From NCBI RefSeq assembly GCF_003148625.1, contig NZ_QGGO01000002.1, positions 309,475-373,474 of the forward strand: 64,000 nucleotides of DNA. Direction: 5' to 3'. The notes beneath the pieces are model-generated. The model saw only the letters and a program-made list of their open reading frames with translations. It was not told the DNA's origin and did no database searches. Source of the DNA: Arcicella aurantiaca. Its GTDB lineage: Bacteria; Bacteroidota; Bacteroidia; Cytophagales; Spirosomataceae. Every line of letters begins with the position of its first letter. The stretch's first letter is position 1. The position numbers and the translations under genes were made by a program. This document shows positions 19,801 through 27,756 of this stretch, piece after piece.

Positions 19801-20632
19801 TGCAACGCCAATTGATAAACTTCAAGATAAAGAGAAGGCAGCACAACTCAGAAAAATTGTGTATCCTTTTATGTTGAAGCGTACTAAAGAAGAAGTTGCC
19901 AAAGATTTACCAGACAAAACAGAAAGTATCATTTATTGCGAAATGGACACCAAACAACGTAAAGTTTATGATACATTCAGAGAGCTTTATCGCCAAAAAT
20001 TGGTAGATAAAATGGCAACCGATGGAAAGGAAAAATCTTCTTTCTTGATTTTGGAAGCACTTTTAAAACTTCGTCAAATTTGCGACAGTCCAGCTTTATT
20101 GAACGAAGAAGGAGAATACGACCAAACTTCAGCGAAATTAGGCGAAATCATCCGTGAAATTGAAGAGAACGCAGGAAATCATAAAATATTGATTTTCAGT
20201 CAGTTCTTAAAAATGTTAGATTTAATAAAAGGGCATTTAGAAAAACATAAAATCAAATTTGAGTATTTAGACGGAAAAACCACCGACCGTGCCGACCGTG
20301 TAAATCACTTCCAAGAAGATGAAGAATGTAGAGTTTTCTTGATGAGTTTGAAAGCGGGTGGCGTTGGTATCAACCTTACTGAAGCCGATTATGTTTACTT
20401 GGTTGACCCTTGGTGGAACCCAGCAGTGGAACAACAAGCCATTGACAGAACGCACCGTATTGGACAAAAGAAAAAGGTTTTTGCTTACAGAATGATTTGT
20501 AAGGATACCATTGAGGAGAAAATTTTATTACTTCAAGATAAAAAGCGAGACATTGCCAAAGATATTATCAGTACTGAAGACGGTTTCTTGAAGAAATTAT
20601 CTCAAAACGATATTATTGATTTGTTTTCTTAA
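16817..20632 (+). CDS. SNF2-family ATPase with two SWIM zinc fingers
   Basis: A 1271-residue Swi2/Snf2 translocase. Two SWIM-type CxC...CxH fingers lie near the N-terminus: CSCDYDWGGICKH (~75-87) and CSCSQELENQACIH (~191-204). A long SNF2-associated region follows, with a DWFDMH segment also found in the paralogue at 3.5-6.4 kb. The motor has DDMGLGKT (~838), DESQ (~932), TGTPVEN and DRTHRIGQ (~1208). SWIM fingers bind DNA or protein, so this copy probably recognises a nucleoprotein target that the shorter paralogue does not. The gene is transcribed alone from a good Bacteroidota promoter. Confidence 0.93.
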   Translation: MSSIIIEKLKKYLKSNALPQSVSKGKTIFANGKVSVEKFSNVEKGEAIFKVKSDTSSKIYTINAKNWNTPIVSTNCSCDYDWGGICKHRVAALMVLENEIIKHTTTNANIFAPKKKTYPTSQHIIRISSFDDWTLKNLVSLDDWKNRANVKKVQILSALNGEAILDVNYKGEDFEVKFTQLKFNSELSTHCSCSQELENQACIHKLAAFIAVRDAFGANNPFDRMRDYTIEKNKLLAEYGFTMDDDLKGNFDFKLQANGDLQLLKLDASIQKISQYQNWRAVNNSIFRKPETIFSIGASEGQREQRQLLYVIRCKGEEFVNDVAVDTYSYKAAGNGKMTYIRSLKDSDVESLPKMEDSDNQIINLANSIKDDGLKNFGKKKELRLPFFYDYLNREEISANDAPIIEEYINKKLNKIFRLLSEKQVFTSATSYVANQTDIEEVQISTEQILPFFILKEDEDFVVLEGYTKLHGKKVKLASLTNPGSYWTRSFGKTIYKLANPEVANLLSYLPKNGLIKVRKSNFSGFFQDFVLPLAEKFTIDLQVSQAIEVQSLNFKEAKIYLKEDESNLMLIPIYEYTKNDGEEIVENPVTIEFSHDYKTNKINYESEKIMIQERNAEAEKYYYDIIREQNIEFNSQEQYPFFFLSFNDVLKDGWLFKFFEAMKEQNITIYGFKELKKFKYNPNKAVFNIKAGSGIDWFDMHIEVQFGEQMVGIKEIQKAVLKKQNYVELKDGSLGMLPEEWLKKYENILKFGRIKGEELQVSKLHFSLIDELSKDIDSFEIEQELFEKKSKLLNFKEMAEIPLPNNIEAKLRDYQVEGFKWLNFLDEFSWGGILADDMGLGKTLQMLTFIQEQQNRNGKSVNLVVLPTTLIFNWQAEAAKFCPDLKLYVHRGGTRQKANEHWSEYDIILTTYGMVRSDIELFREFHFNYIILDESQAIKNPDSLISKAVKLLNSRNRLVMTGTPVENNTFDLFSQMEFINPGLLGSGEFFKTEFATPIDKLQDKEKAAQLRKIVYPFMLKRTKEEVAKDLPDKTESIIYCEMDTKQRKVYDTFRELYRQKLVDKMATDGKEKSSFLILEALLKLRQICDSPALLNEEGEYDQTSAKLGEIIREIEENAGNHKILIFSQFLKMLDLIKGHLEKHKIKFEYLDGKTTDRADRVNHFQEDEECRVFLMSLKAGGVGINLTEADYVYLVDPWWNPAVEQQAIDRTHRIGQKKKVFAYRMICKDTIEEKILLLQDKKRDIAKDIISTEDGFLKKLSQNDIIDLFS

Positions 20633-20686
20633 AAGTGCTGAGTAAGAGTTGGAATTTAGTCTTGAAACTTGATACTTACAGCACAT

Positions 20687-20724
20687 TCAAACCCTGTCAG
20701 TTTGTCAAATGGCACAGGGTTTGA
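20687..20724. repeat. Inverted repeat after the SWIM/SNF2 gene (possible terminator)
   Basis: Arms TCAAACCCTGT (20687-20697) and ACAGGGTTTGA (20714-20724) are perfect 11-nt complements around a 16-nt loop. The AACCCTG core resembles the inverted repeat at 26816-26849, so both may belong to one dispersed family. Confidence 0.6.
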
Positions 20725-20734
20725 CCATTTAATA

Positions 20735-20750
20735 AATCACTTTTGTGATT
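20735..20750. promoter_or_regulatory. Short palindrome upstream of lon, possible operator
   Basis: AATCAC-TTTT-GTGATT is a perfect 6-bp inverted repeat in the 294-bp space before lon. The rest of that space shows no clear -33/-7 promoter or heat-shock element. An operator role is only a suggestion. Confidence 0.3.
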
Positions 20751-20926
20751 GGGAATTTTAACATTAATTTTATATGTTATGTCATAGTGGCAGAAATTTC
20801 AGTTTAAATATTGAGAATCATAAATAAAGCTTTTTGCAAAATAATCATAACAGAAAACCACTAAATAAATAAATAGCCATACCTCAAACGCTATTCACCA
20901 ACCAATTTAATTACTTTCAAAACAAT

Positions 20927-23410
20927 ATGAGTTACGATAAAAATTTCTTGAATAATCTTAGACTTGCCGAAATAACTGATTTTGATAACATTGAATTAAT
21001 TCCGCTTGGAGGAGAGGAAATTGATGATGAAAAATTAGGGGTACTTTCAGATGAATTACCCATTTTGCCTGTTCGTAATATTGCCTTATTTCCGGGCATG
21101 GTCATTCCTGTGACCGTTGGAAGACAGAAATCGGTTCGTTTGGTCAAAAAAGCATATAAGGGGAATCGCACTTTGGGAGTAATTGCACAGGCAAATCCAA
21201 ATAAAGAAGAACCCACAGGAGAAGATTTATATAAAGTTGGCACAGTAGCACATATCTTAAAAATGATTGTTTTACCGGGTGGAAATACAACCATTATCGT
21301 GCAAGGGCGTAAGCGTTTTGAGGTACAAGAATATACTAAAACAGAGCCAAATCTTATTGCCAAAGTTGCTTATATTGAAGATAATCTTCCTGCAAAATTG
21401 AATAAAGAAAACAAAGCTTTGATTCAATCTTTGCGTGAAATGGCTTCTCGAATTTTATTCTTGAATCCAGAAATACCTCGTGAAGCACAAATTGCCCTTG
21501 ATAATATTGAATCTCCAAACTTCTTGATTCATTTTCTTTCAGCCAATGTTAACGCAGAAGTTTCTGAAAAACAGCAATTATTAGAAATTCCGAATGGACT
21601 CGACCAAGCTCGTCGTTTATTAGAATTGATGATGAATGACATTGATTTATTGGAAATCAAGCGTGAAATTCAGAGTAAAGCAAGCAGCGATATTGACCAA
21701 CAACAACGTGATTATTACCTTCGTCAGCAAATAAAAGTATTGCAGGAAGAGTTAGGCGTTGATAATCCAGAAGCCGAACTTGATAAAGTTCGAGCAAAAG
21801 GAGCGAATAAAAAATGGAGTAAAGAAGTAAACGACCATTTCCAGAAAGAATTGAATAAATTACAACGTACCAACTCCATGTCGGCAGAATATCCGATGTT
21901 GATGAATTATGTTGAATTATTGACCGATTTACCTTGGAACGAAACCACAAAAGATAATTTTGACCTCAAAAAGGCTCAAAAAGTCCTTGATTCAGACCAT
22001 TCTGGACTTGAAAAAGTTAAAGAAAGAATCATTGAATATTTAGCCGTTTTAAAAATGAAGGGCAATATGAAAGCCCCAATTTTATGTCTTTATGGCCCTC
22101 CTGGTGTTGGTAAAACCTCACTTGGAAAATCAGTTGCCAAAGCATTAGGACGCAAATACGTAAGAATGGCTTTGGGAGGTTTACACGACGAATCTGAAAT
22201 CAGAGGACACCGTAAGACTTACATTGGAGCAATGCCGGGAAAAGTCATTCAGAACATCAAAAAAGCAGGTTCTGCCAACCCAGTATTTATCTTAGATGAA
22301 ATTGATAAAGTTGGAGCAGACCACCGTGGCGACCCTTCGTCGGCACTTTTGGAAGTCCTTGACCCTGAGCAAAATAGTGCATTTATGGATAATTATTTAG
22401 AGGTTGAATACGACCTTTCTAAAATATTATTCATCGCCACAGCCAACTCATTAGATAGCATTCATCCTGCCCTCCGTGACCGTATGGAAATCATCGACAT
22501 TAGTGGTTATACCATGGAAGAAAAGGTACAAATTGCCAAAAAACACCTTGTTCCAAAACAAAAGCAAGAACATGGTTTGGATAATAAAGCTCTAACTGTG
22601 ACTGACGCTGCCTTACAAAAATTAGTAGAAGGTTATACCAGAGAATCGGGAGTACGTAAATTGGAGCAAGTAGTTGGCAAATTGATTCGGAAAATCACCA
22701 AATCCATCGCAATGGAAGAGGAATACCCGAAAACCATCAGACCAGAAGAAGTTGTTAAATTATTAGGGCAAGAAGTTTATGACCAAGACCTCTACGAAAC
22801 CAGCGATTCAGCGGGCGTAGTAACAGGCTTGGCTTGGACACCCGTTGGAGGCGATATATTATTCATTGAATCAATCCTTAATCGTGGAAAAGGTGGCGTA
22901 ACACTTTCTGGACAGTTAGGTGATGTCATGAAAGAATCTGCCATGGCGGCACTTTCATACTTACGGGCTCATGCTGATGATTATGAGATTGATTATAGAA
23001 TTTTTGATAACTACAATCTTCATATCCACGTACCCGCAGGAGCAGTGCCAAAGGATGGACCATCGGCAGGTATCACGATGACAACTTCGATTGCGTCAGC
23101 ATTGACCCAACGCAAAGTAAAACCACATTTAGCCATGACAGGCGAAGTGACTTTACGTGGAAAAGTATTACCTGTTGGCGGTATCAAAGAAAAGATTTTA
23201 GCTGCCAAACGTGCAGGTATTAAAGAAGTTATTCTTTGTTACAAAAACAGAAAAGACGTTGAAGAAATTACACCTTCGTATATTTCAGACGTTAAATTTC
23301 ATTATGTAGATTATGTAGATGAAGTTTTGGAAATAGCTTTGCTGAAAGAGAAGATTACTAAGCCGATTCAATTTGTTTTTCCAGAAGAGAAGAAAGAGTT
23401 AGCATTATAA
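20927..23410 (+). CDS. lon: ATP-dependent serine protease Lon
   Basis: An 827-residue cytoplasmic AAA+ protease that degrades damaged and regulatory proteins. The N-terminal LON substrate-binding domain (~40-240) has the [19 protein letters not shown] start. The ATPase has Walker [10 protein letters not shown] (~390-398) and Walker B FILDEIDK. The protease domain carries the catalytic dyad Ser713 (in PKDGPSAG) and Lys756 (in GGIKEK), 43 residues apart as in E. coli Lon. Length and domain order are normal. It is followed by a strong terminator and is probably monocistronic. Confidence 0.97.
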   Translation: MSYDKNFLNNLRLAEITDFDNIELIPLGGEEIDDEKLGVLSDELPILPVRNIALFPGMVIPVTVGRQKSVRLVKKAYKGNRTLGVIAQANPNKEEPTGEDLYKVGTVAHILKMIVLPGGNTTIIVQGRKRFEVQEYTKTEPNLIAKVAYIEDNLPAKLNKENKALIQSLREMASRILFLNPEIPREAQIALDNIESPNFLIHFLSANVNAEVSEKQQLLEIPNGLDQARRLLELMMNDIDLLEIKREIQSKASSDIDQQQRDYYLRQQIKVLQEELGVDNPEAELDKVRAKGANKKWSKEVNDHFQKELNKLQRTNSMSAEYPMLMNYVELLTDLPWNETTKDNFDLKKAQKVLDSDHSGLEKVKERIIEYLAVLKMKGNMKAPILCLYGPPGVGKTSLGKSVAKALGRKYVRMALGGLHDESEIRGHRKTYIGAMPGKVIQNIKKAGSANPVFILDEIDKVGADHRGDPSSALLEVLDPEQNSAFMDNYLEVEYDLSKILFIATANSLDSIHPALRDRMEIIDISGYTMEEKVQIAKKHLVPKQKQEHGLDNKALTVTDAALQKLVEGYTRESGVRKLEQVVGKLIRKITKSIAMEEEYPKTIRPEEVVKLLGQEVYDQDLYETSDSAGVVTGLAWTPVGGDILFIESILNRGKGGVTLSGQLGDVMKESAMAALSYLRAHADDYEIDYRIFDNYNLHIHVPAGAVPKDGPSAGITMTTSIASALTQRKVKPHLAMTGEVTLRGKVLPVGGIKEKILAAKRAGIKEVILCYKNRKDVEEITPSYISDVKFHYVDYVDEVLEIALLKEKITKPIQFVFPEEKKELAL

Positions 23411-23415
23411 AAACC

Positions 23416-23446
23416 AAAAAGCCCAGACTAAGTTTGGGCTTTTTTT
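23416..23446 (+). terminator. Rho-independent terminator of lon
   Basis: The stem AAGCCCA...TGGGCTT is followed by seven T residues, starting a few bases after the lon stop codon. Confidence 0.9.
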
Positions 23447-23566
23447 ATTCATTGTGAATTCTTTCAGCTTTTACGACCTGCAATCTCTACCAATCCACGC
23501 AGAAAAAGACAAAGCCTTGAGCGTAACTTGATAAATTACTTATTCATTTAAAAAACGCTCTCAACA

Positions 23567-24022
23567 ATGAAAAAAATCTTATCTATTATTGCCATTTCTT
23601 CCTTTATTATTTCTTGTAAAACAGACCCAAAACAGGATTCCTCTTCTTCAATTAATGGTACTTGGAAACTAATTTCTGGAACACTTATCGAAAAAGGAGA
23701 TACAACAATAACCGATTATACAAAAGACAAAAACGCCATCAAAATTATTAATGATACTCATTTTTCCTTCTTAAACCATGATTTGAATAAAGGAAAAGAC
23801 TCAACGGCGTCGTTTGGTGCGGGCGGTGGGAAATACACCTTAATAGGCGATAAATACACCGAGTTTTTAGAATATTGCAACGCCAGAGAATGGGAAAACA
23901 ACAAATTTGAATTTACTGTAACGGTTAAAAATGATACATTAATTCAAACAGGTATTGAAAAAATTGACAGCATTGGCGTAAATAGATTGAATATCGAAAA
24001 ATACGTGAAGGTAAAAATATAG
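23567..24022 (+). CDS. Lipocalin-like lipoprotein
   Basis: A 151-residue protein with a lipoprotein signal ending FIISC (Cys17), followed by a Ser/Asp-rich tether. The mature domain starts with the NGTWKLISG motif of bacterial lipocalin-like small barrels and alternates short beta strands to the end. It is expected to be lipid-anchored in the envelope and to bind a small hydrophobic ligand, not identifiable here. It is monocistronic between the lon terminator and a convergent bidirectional terminator. Confidence 0.75.
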   Translation: MKKILSIIAISSFIISCKTDPKQDSSSSINGTWKLISGTLIEKGDTTITDYTKDKNAIKIINDTHFSFLNHDLNKGKDSTASFGAGGGKYTLIGDKYTEFLEYCNAREWENNKFEFTVTVKNDTLIQTGIEKIDSIGVNRLNIEKYVKVKI

Positions 24023-24041
24023 AACAATGAGTTTATTTACA

Positions 24042-24081
24042 CAAAACCCCTTGTAAGTTTAAAAGCTCACAAGGGGTTTTG
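24042..24081. terminator. Bidirectional terminator between lipocalin-like and GH3 genes
   Basis: Perfect 13-nt arms CAAAACCCCTTGT and ACAAGGGGTTTTG flank a 14-nt loop between two convergent genes. Confidence 0.85.
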
Positions 24082-24103
24082 ATATTTATGAAAATAATGA
24101 GAA

Positions 24104-25588
24104 TTATAATTTATCCGCAATTCCTCTATCATTCGACAGTCTTGGTACTTTATTTTGCCCTCCTAATTTCCCTTCATTTCTCATATAATTGATAAAAGAA
24201 TCTCTTTGCAAAGATTTGATTTTCAATGGTCTGAGAATATTTCCAACCATTAAATCATCATAATAAACATTCAATTCTGCTAACTTTTGGTTAATATCTT
24301 GGGCAAAACTTTCTATATTTTGTGGTTCTCTTGAAAACTCAATCAGCCATTCATGATACGGCAAACCTCCTTCGGGTGGTGTTACTTGTGGAGCAACGGT
24401 AAACTCAACTAATTCTACTTCGGGATGACGTTGCATGGCGAATTGCATCGCTTTTTCAACTTCTTCGCCAATTACGTGTTCACCGAAAGCAGAAATAAAA
24501 TGCTTAATTCGTCCCGAAACTACGATGCGATAAGGATTTAAAGAGACAAATTTTACGGTATCTCCAATAGAATATCCCCAAAGCCCAGCATTGGTATTCA
24601 TCACTACGGCATAATTTACGCCTAATTGTACTTCTCCAATATGCAAACGTCTTGGATTTGGCTTGAAGTAGTCTCCAACGGGAATAAATTCATAGAAAAT
24701 CCCAGAATTTAAAAGCATCAAAAGACCTTCCTCTGTTTGAGAATCTTGGTAAGCGATGAATCCCTCTGAAGCAGGATACGTTTCGATAGAATCTATTTTA
24801 CAGCCAATAGACTCATAAAGCTTTGCCCGATATGGTTCAAAATTTACCCCACCATATACAAATAATGAAAATTCGGGAAAAACATCTTTAATTTTCTTAC
24901 CAGTTCTTGCTTGAATTCTATCAAAATACATCTGAACCCAAGGCGGAATTCCCGAAATCAAAGACATCGGTTTGTCGATGGTTTCATCTATAATTTTTTC
25001 AAGTTTCGTTTCCCAATCTTCAATACAATTGGTCTCATAACTTGGCATTTGATTACTCCTCAAATAACTCGGTACGTGATGATTGACAATACCCGAAAGT
25101 CGTCCCGTGAAAATGCCATTTTTTTTGTGCATTTCTGGAGAACCCGATAAGAAAATGAGGTTTTTATCCAAGAATTTAGAATTGCCCGTTTCATGCACAT
25201 AACTCAACAAAGCATCTCTTGCCCCGTTGATATGAAAACCGATGGATTCTTGGGAAATTGGAATATATTTTACACCCGAAGTTGTCCCCGAAGTTTTGGC
25301 AAAATAAAGCGGTTTCCCTTTCCAGAGAATATCAGGTTCGCCTGCTACTACTTTTTCAATGTACGGTTTTAGATTTTCATAATCTTGAACAGCAACAGAA
25401 TGCTTAAAGTCTTGATAATCAGAAATTTGATTAAATTTATTGTCTTTTCCAAAAAGCGTATGTGAAGCATCAGAAACCAACGATTTCATCAAAGAAAGCT
25501 GTGTTTCTACGGCACGTTGTTCCCATTTTCGGCGATTATTTACGACGAAAGAGGCAAAAGGTTTAGCGAGTATTGAACGGATGGGCAT
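24104..25588 (-). CDS. GH3-family acyl-adenylating enzyme
   Basis: A 494-residue protein of the GH3 (auxin-responsive promoter) superfamily, which in plants joins amino acids to acyl acids through an adenylate. Visible family features are the nucleotide-binding stretch FAKTSGTTSGVKYIP (~108-122), the YGGVNFEP segment, YPASEGF, and the GYSIGDTVKF region before the C-terminal domain. In Bacteroidota the acyl and amine substrates are not established. It is the last gene of a leftward group starting at the HigA-like gene, 15 bp after the lipoprotein gene, and ends at a bidirectional terminator. Confidence 0.88.
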   Translation of the reverse strand: MPIRSILAKPFASFVVNNRRKWEQRAVETQLSLMKSLVSDASHTLFGKDNKFNQISDYQDFKHSVAVQDYENLKPYIEKVVAGEPDILWKGKPLYFAKTSGTTSGVKYIPISQESIGFHINGARDALLSYVHETGNSKFLDKNLIFLSGSPEMHKKNGIFTGRLSGIVNHHVPSYLRSNQMPSYETNCIEDWETKLEKIIDETIDKPMSLISGIPPWVQMYFDRIQARTGKKIKDVFPEFSLFVYGGVNFEPYRAKLYESIGCKIDSIETYPASEGFIAYQDSQTEEGLLMLLNSGIFYEFIPVGDYFKPNPRRLHIGEVQLGVNYAVVMNTNAGLWGYSIGDTVKFVSLNPYRIVVSGRIKHFISAFGEHVIGEEVEKAMQFAMQRHPEVELVEFTVAPQVTPPEGGLPYHEWLIEFSREPQNIESFAQDINQKLAELNVYYDDLMVGNILRPLKIKSLQRDSFINYMRNEGKLGGQNKVPRLSNDRGIADKL

Positions 25589-25603
25589 TTTTTGATTGGG
25601 GAG

Positions 25604-26191
25604 TTAGTGGTGAAGTTCTGATAAATTATGACGGAATGATTGGTAAGATTTTCCGTATCGCTTTTCATTGATTTTAATTATATTTTCATCACGGTCAAAA
25701 ACCCCAAACTTTTCAACGGGAAGTTCTTTATTTCCAACTTTTAAATGAAGGTTTGTAATGAAATCAATAAAATGTGCGGGTCGAATATCAGTTGGAATAG
25801 TAGAATCTATACAGTTGCAATCGAAACAAAGGCTAATCCATTTGGAGGGTTTTGTATTTTTATAAAATATAATTCCGTGATGAGGAGAACAGCAAGCCGC
25901 TTCGGCATAATCCATTGAAGAATCTGCTTCAACTCTTTTGATGTTTAATAAAGTAACTAATTTGCCAATCTCTGAATTTGTTAATTTTTTAGAGGTTACA
26001 ATAGTTGTGTCAATTTTACCATTTAAATCTACTATTGATTGACCCATAAGCCCATCATAAATGTAAACAATAACACTGTCGGCATCAGAAGTAAAATTTA
26101 ATTTAGCAATATTATTTCCATTAGGTTTTTTGTTACAACTAAACAAGTATAAAATTGTAATGCTAAACAGGATTTTAAGTATAGTTTTCAT
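25604..26191 (-). CDS. Hypothetical lipoprotein with cysteine clusters
   Basis: A 195-residue protein of unknown function. The signal ends LYLFSC (lipid-modified Cys19). The mature part has two cysteine/histidine-rich stretches, CCSPHHG (~100) and CFDCNC (~125), that could bind a metal or form disulfides. The remainder is a mixed alpha/beta sequence without a recognisable domain. It is 18 bp downstream of the DUF433 gene and 15 bp upstream of the GH3 gene, so it is probably co-transcribed with both. Confidence 0.6.
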   Translation of the reverse strand: MKTILKILFSITILYLFSCNKKPNGNNIAKLNFTSDADSVIVYIYDGLMGQSIVDLNGKIDTTIVTSKKLTNSEIGKLVTLLNIKRVEADSSMDYAEAACCSPHHGIIFYKNTKPSKWISLCFDCNCIDSTIPTDIRPAHFIDFITNLHLKVGNKELPVEKFGVFDRDENIIKINEKRYGKSYQSFRHNLSELHH

Positions 26192-26209
26192 CAGAAAGTA
26201 TTTTAATAT

Positions 26210-26404
26210 TTAATTCAAATTATACTTAGTAGCCTCTTGAATACTCTCATAGGTCAAATGAGGATATTTTTCTAATATTTCTTGGATAGTTGTTCCAACC
26301 GCTACCCACTCTAAAATTAGCTGAACGCTGATCCGTGTACCTTTAATACAGGGTTTTCCACCAAGAATACCTTGATTAGAAACTATATGTTGGAATTGAT
26401 TCAT
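26210..26404 (-). CDS. DUF433 antitoxin-like protein, orphan
   Basis: A 64-residue protein with the DUF433 core GGKPCIKGTRISVQLILEWV and the following EILEKYPHLTYESI helix, a small winged-helix-like fold found in VapB-type antitoxins. Family members are usually ~75 residues and followed by a DUF5615 PIN-like toxin. Here the gene is slightly short and followed by a lipoprotein gene, so the expected toxin is absent. It lies 25 bp downstream of a HigA-like gene. Confidence 0.8.
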   Translation of the reverse strand: MNQFQHIVSNQGILGGKPCIKGTRISVQLILEWVAVGTTIQEILEKYPHLTYESIQEATKYNLN

Positions 26405-26429
26405 ATTTTTGAAAATATTGATAAATATT

Positions 26430-26756
26430 TTAAATCATTTCAGCTATCAAAGGACGTTCCCAAAGGTGAACGATGCTTTGACGCTGAACCGTTTTATCAG
26501 CTTCAAATAAATCATAACTCCGCTGAACATTTAACCAAAATTTAGCAGTTGTTCCAAAACATTCAGATAAACGAATCGCCATCGCTGGACTGATTCCTTG
26601 ATGACCATTCATAACATTTGAAAGTGTTTTACGAGTAATTCCAAGAGCATTTGCTACGTCTTCAATCGTAACATCTTTGCCTTCTGTACGCAATCCTTCT
26701 ATATTTTCACGAATTAAAATACCTGGATGTGCAGGTTTCATTCCTCTTTTTAGCAT
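26430..26756 (-). CDS. higA: HigA-family antitoxin/transcriptional regulator, orphan
   Basis: A 108-residue XRE-type HTH protein. The HigA hallmark PAHPGILIRENI is at the N-terminus, the HTH is at ~35-60 (IEDVANALGITRKTLSNVMNG), and the FWLNVQRSYDL stretch follows. HigA normally neutralises the HigB mRNA interferase encoded just upstream. The 137 bp upstream here contain no higB, only an inverted repeat and then rnhB. It is therefore a solitary antitoxin or has become a regulator of the downstream genes. Confidence 0.85.
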   Translation of the reverse strand: MLKRGMKPAHPGILIRENIEGLRTEGKDVTIEDVANALGITRKTLSNVMNGHQGISPAMAIRLSECFGTTAKFWLNVQRSYDLFEADKTVQRQSIVHLWERPLIAEMI

Positions 26757-26815
26757 GATTTTATTTTTACAAATGTAATAAAATTTGTGCTTCTTCTATA
26801 ATTTATACGGAGTAG

Positions 26816-26849
26816 AACGCTGGCAGGGTTTTGGAACCCTGCCAGCGTT
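26816..26849. repeat. REP-like perfect inverted repeat
   Basis: Arms AACGCTGGCAGGGTT (26816-26830) and AACCCTGCCAGCGTT (26835-26849) are perfect 15-nt complements around TTGG. It lies between rnhB and higA, where a higB toxin would be expected. It is GC-rich compared with its surroundings, as expected for a dispersed repeat unit. Confidence 0.85.
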
Positions 26850-26893
26850 AATCGGACAAATGAATCCCTATATAAATCATAATAGAACCAATT

Positions 26894-27472
26894 TTATCGC
26901 TCAAATCTAAATGTCAAACGATGATGAACCGTTACACCAAATTCTTTGATGGCTTGTCGATGTTTTACTGTTGGATAACCTGCATTTTTTTCCCAACCAT
27001 ATTCTGGAAATTCTTTGGCAAGACCTTCCATTAAATCATCTCGGTATGTCTTTGCTAAAATTGATGCCGCTGCAATTGACATGAATTTACTATCTCCTTT
27101 CACGATACAAGTATGCGGAATAAGTGGATAGTTAGGAAAACGATTTCCATCAATCAACAAATGTTCGGGGCGAATAGTTAGCTTATCCGTTGCCAAGTGC
27201 ATAGCTTTCATGCTTGCTTTTAGGATATTTATTTCGTCAATTTCCTGATTGGAAACCTCCGCAATTTGGTATGCAAGGGCATCACGCATAATATCAACCC
27301 GCAATATTTCTCTTTGCTTTTTGGTCAATTGTTTTGAGTCATTTAGCAATTGATGTTCATAATATTTGGGTAAAATAACTGCGGCAGCTACTACTGGGCC
27401 CGCTAAACAACCCCTTCCCGCTTCATCTAATCCTGCTTCTATGAGGGTTTCATTATAAAAACTTTTTAACAT
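26894..27472 (-). CDS. rnhB: Ribonuclease HII
   Basis: A 192-residue enzyme that cuts the RNA strand of RNA-DNA hybrids and removes single ribonucleotides from DNA. The signature [15 protein letters not shown] (~12-26) supplies the first catalytic Asp/Glu pair, and LLIDGNRFP and [14 protein letters not shown] carry the other conserved residues. Length is normal. It is divergent from the OmpA-family gene. Confidence 0.95.
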   Translation of the reverse strand: MLKSFYNETLIEAGLDEAGRGCLAGPVVAAAVILPKYYEHQLLNDSKQLTKKQREILRVDIMRDALAYQIAEVSNQEIDEINILKASMKAMHLATDKLTIRPEHLLIDGNRFPNYPLIPHTCIVKGDSKFMSIAAASILAKTYRDDLMEGLAKEFPEYGWEKNAGYPTVKHRQAIKEFGVTVHHRLTFRFER

Positions 27473-27536
27473 ATTTTCTATTATGAGATTTATATTTTAG
27501 TGCTGTTACTACTTTTTCTAAGGCAACAATGACTAA

Positions 27537-27572
27537 TTTGCTTTTTTTCAGCCGTTTACATCTTTATATTTG
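27537..27572 (+). promoter_or_regulatory. Candidate promoter of the OmpA/PorE-like gene
   Basis: TTTG at 27537-27540 and TATATTTG at 27565-27572 resemble the -33/-7 pair, but the 24-nt spacing is slightly long. The transcript would have a ~180-nt leader before the start at 27757. Confidence 0.4.
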
Positions 27573-27756
27573 CCAGCTCCAAAGCCTAATTTGGCATGAT
27601 TTATGCTAATAAACTGATGAATAATGTAGTTATATTCGAGTTTTTCCGCTTTAAAATACCCATCAAAAATCCTTACTGATAATTATAATTTTTTACGACG
27701 ATGCGTTTATGGAACGAACTTTGTCAGAACATATAAGGACTTACGATACTAACACG

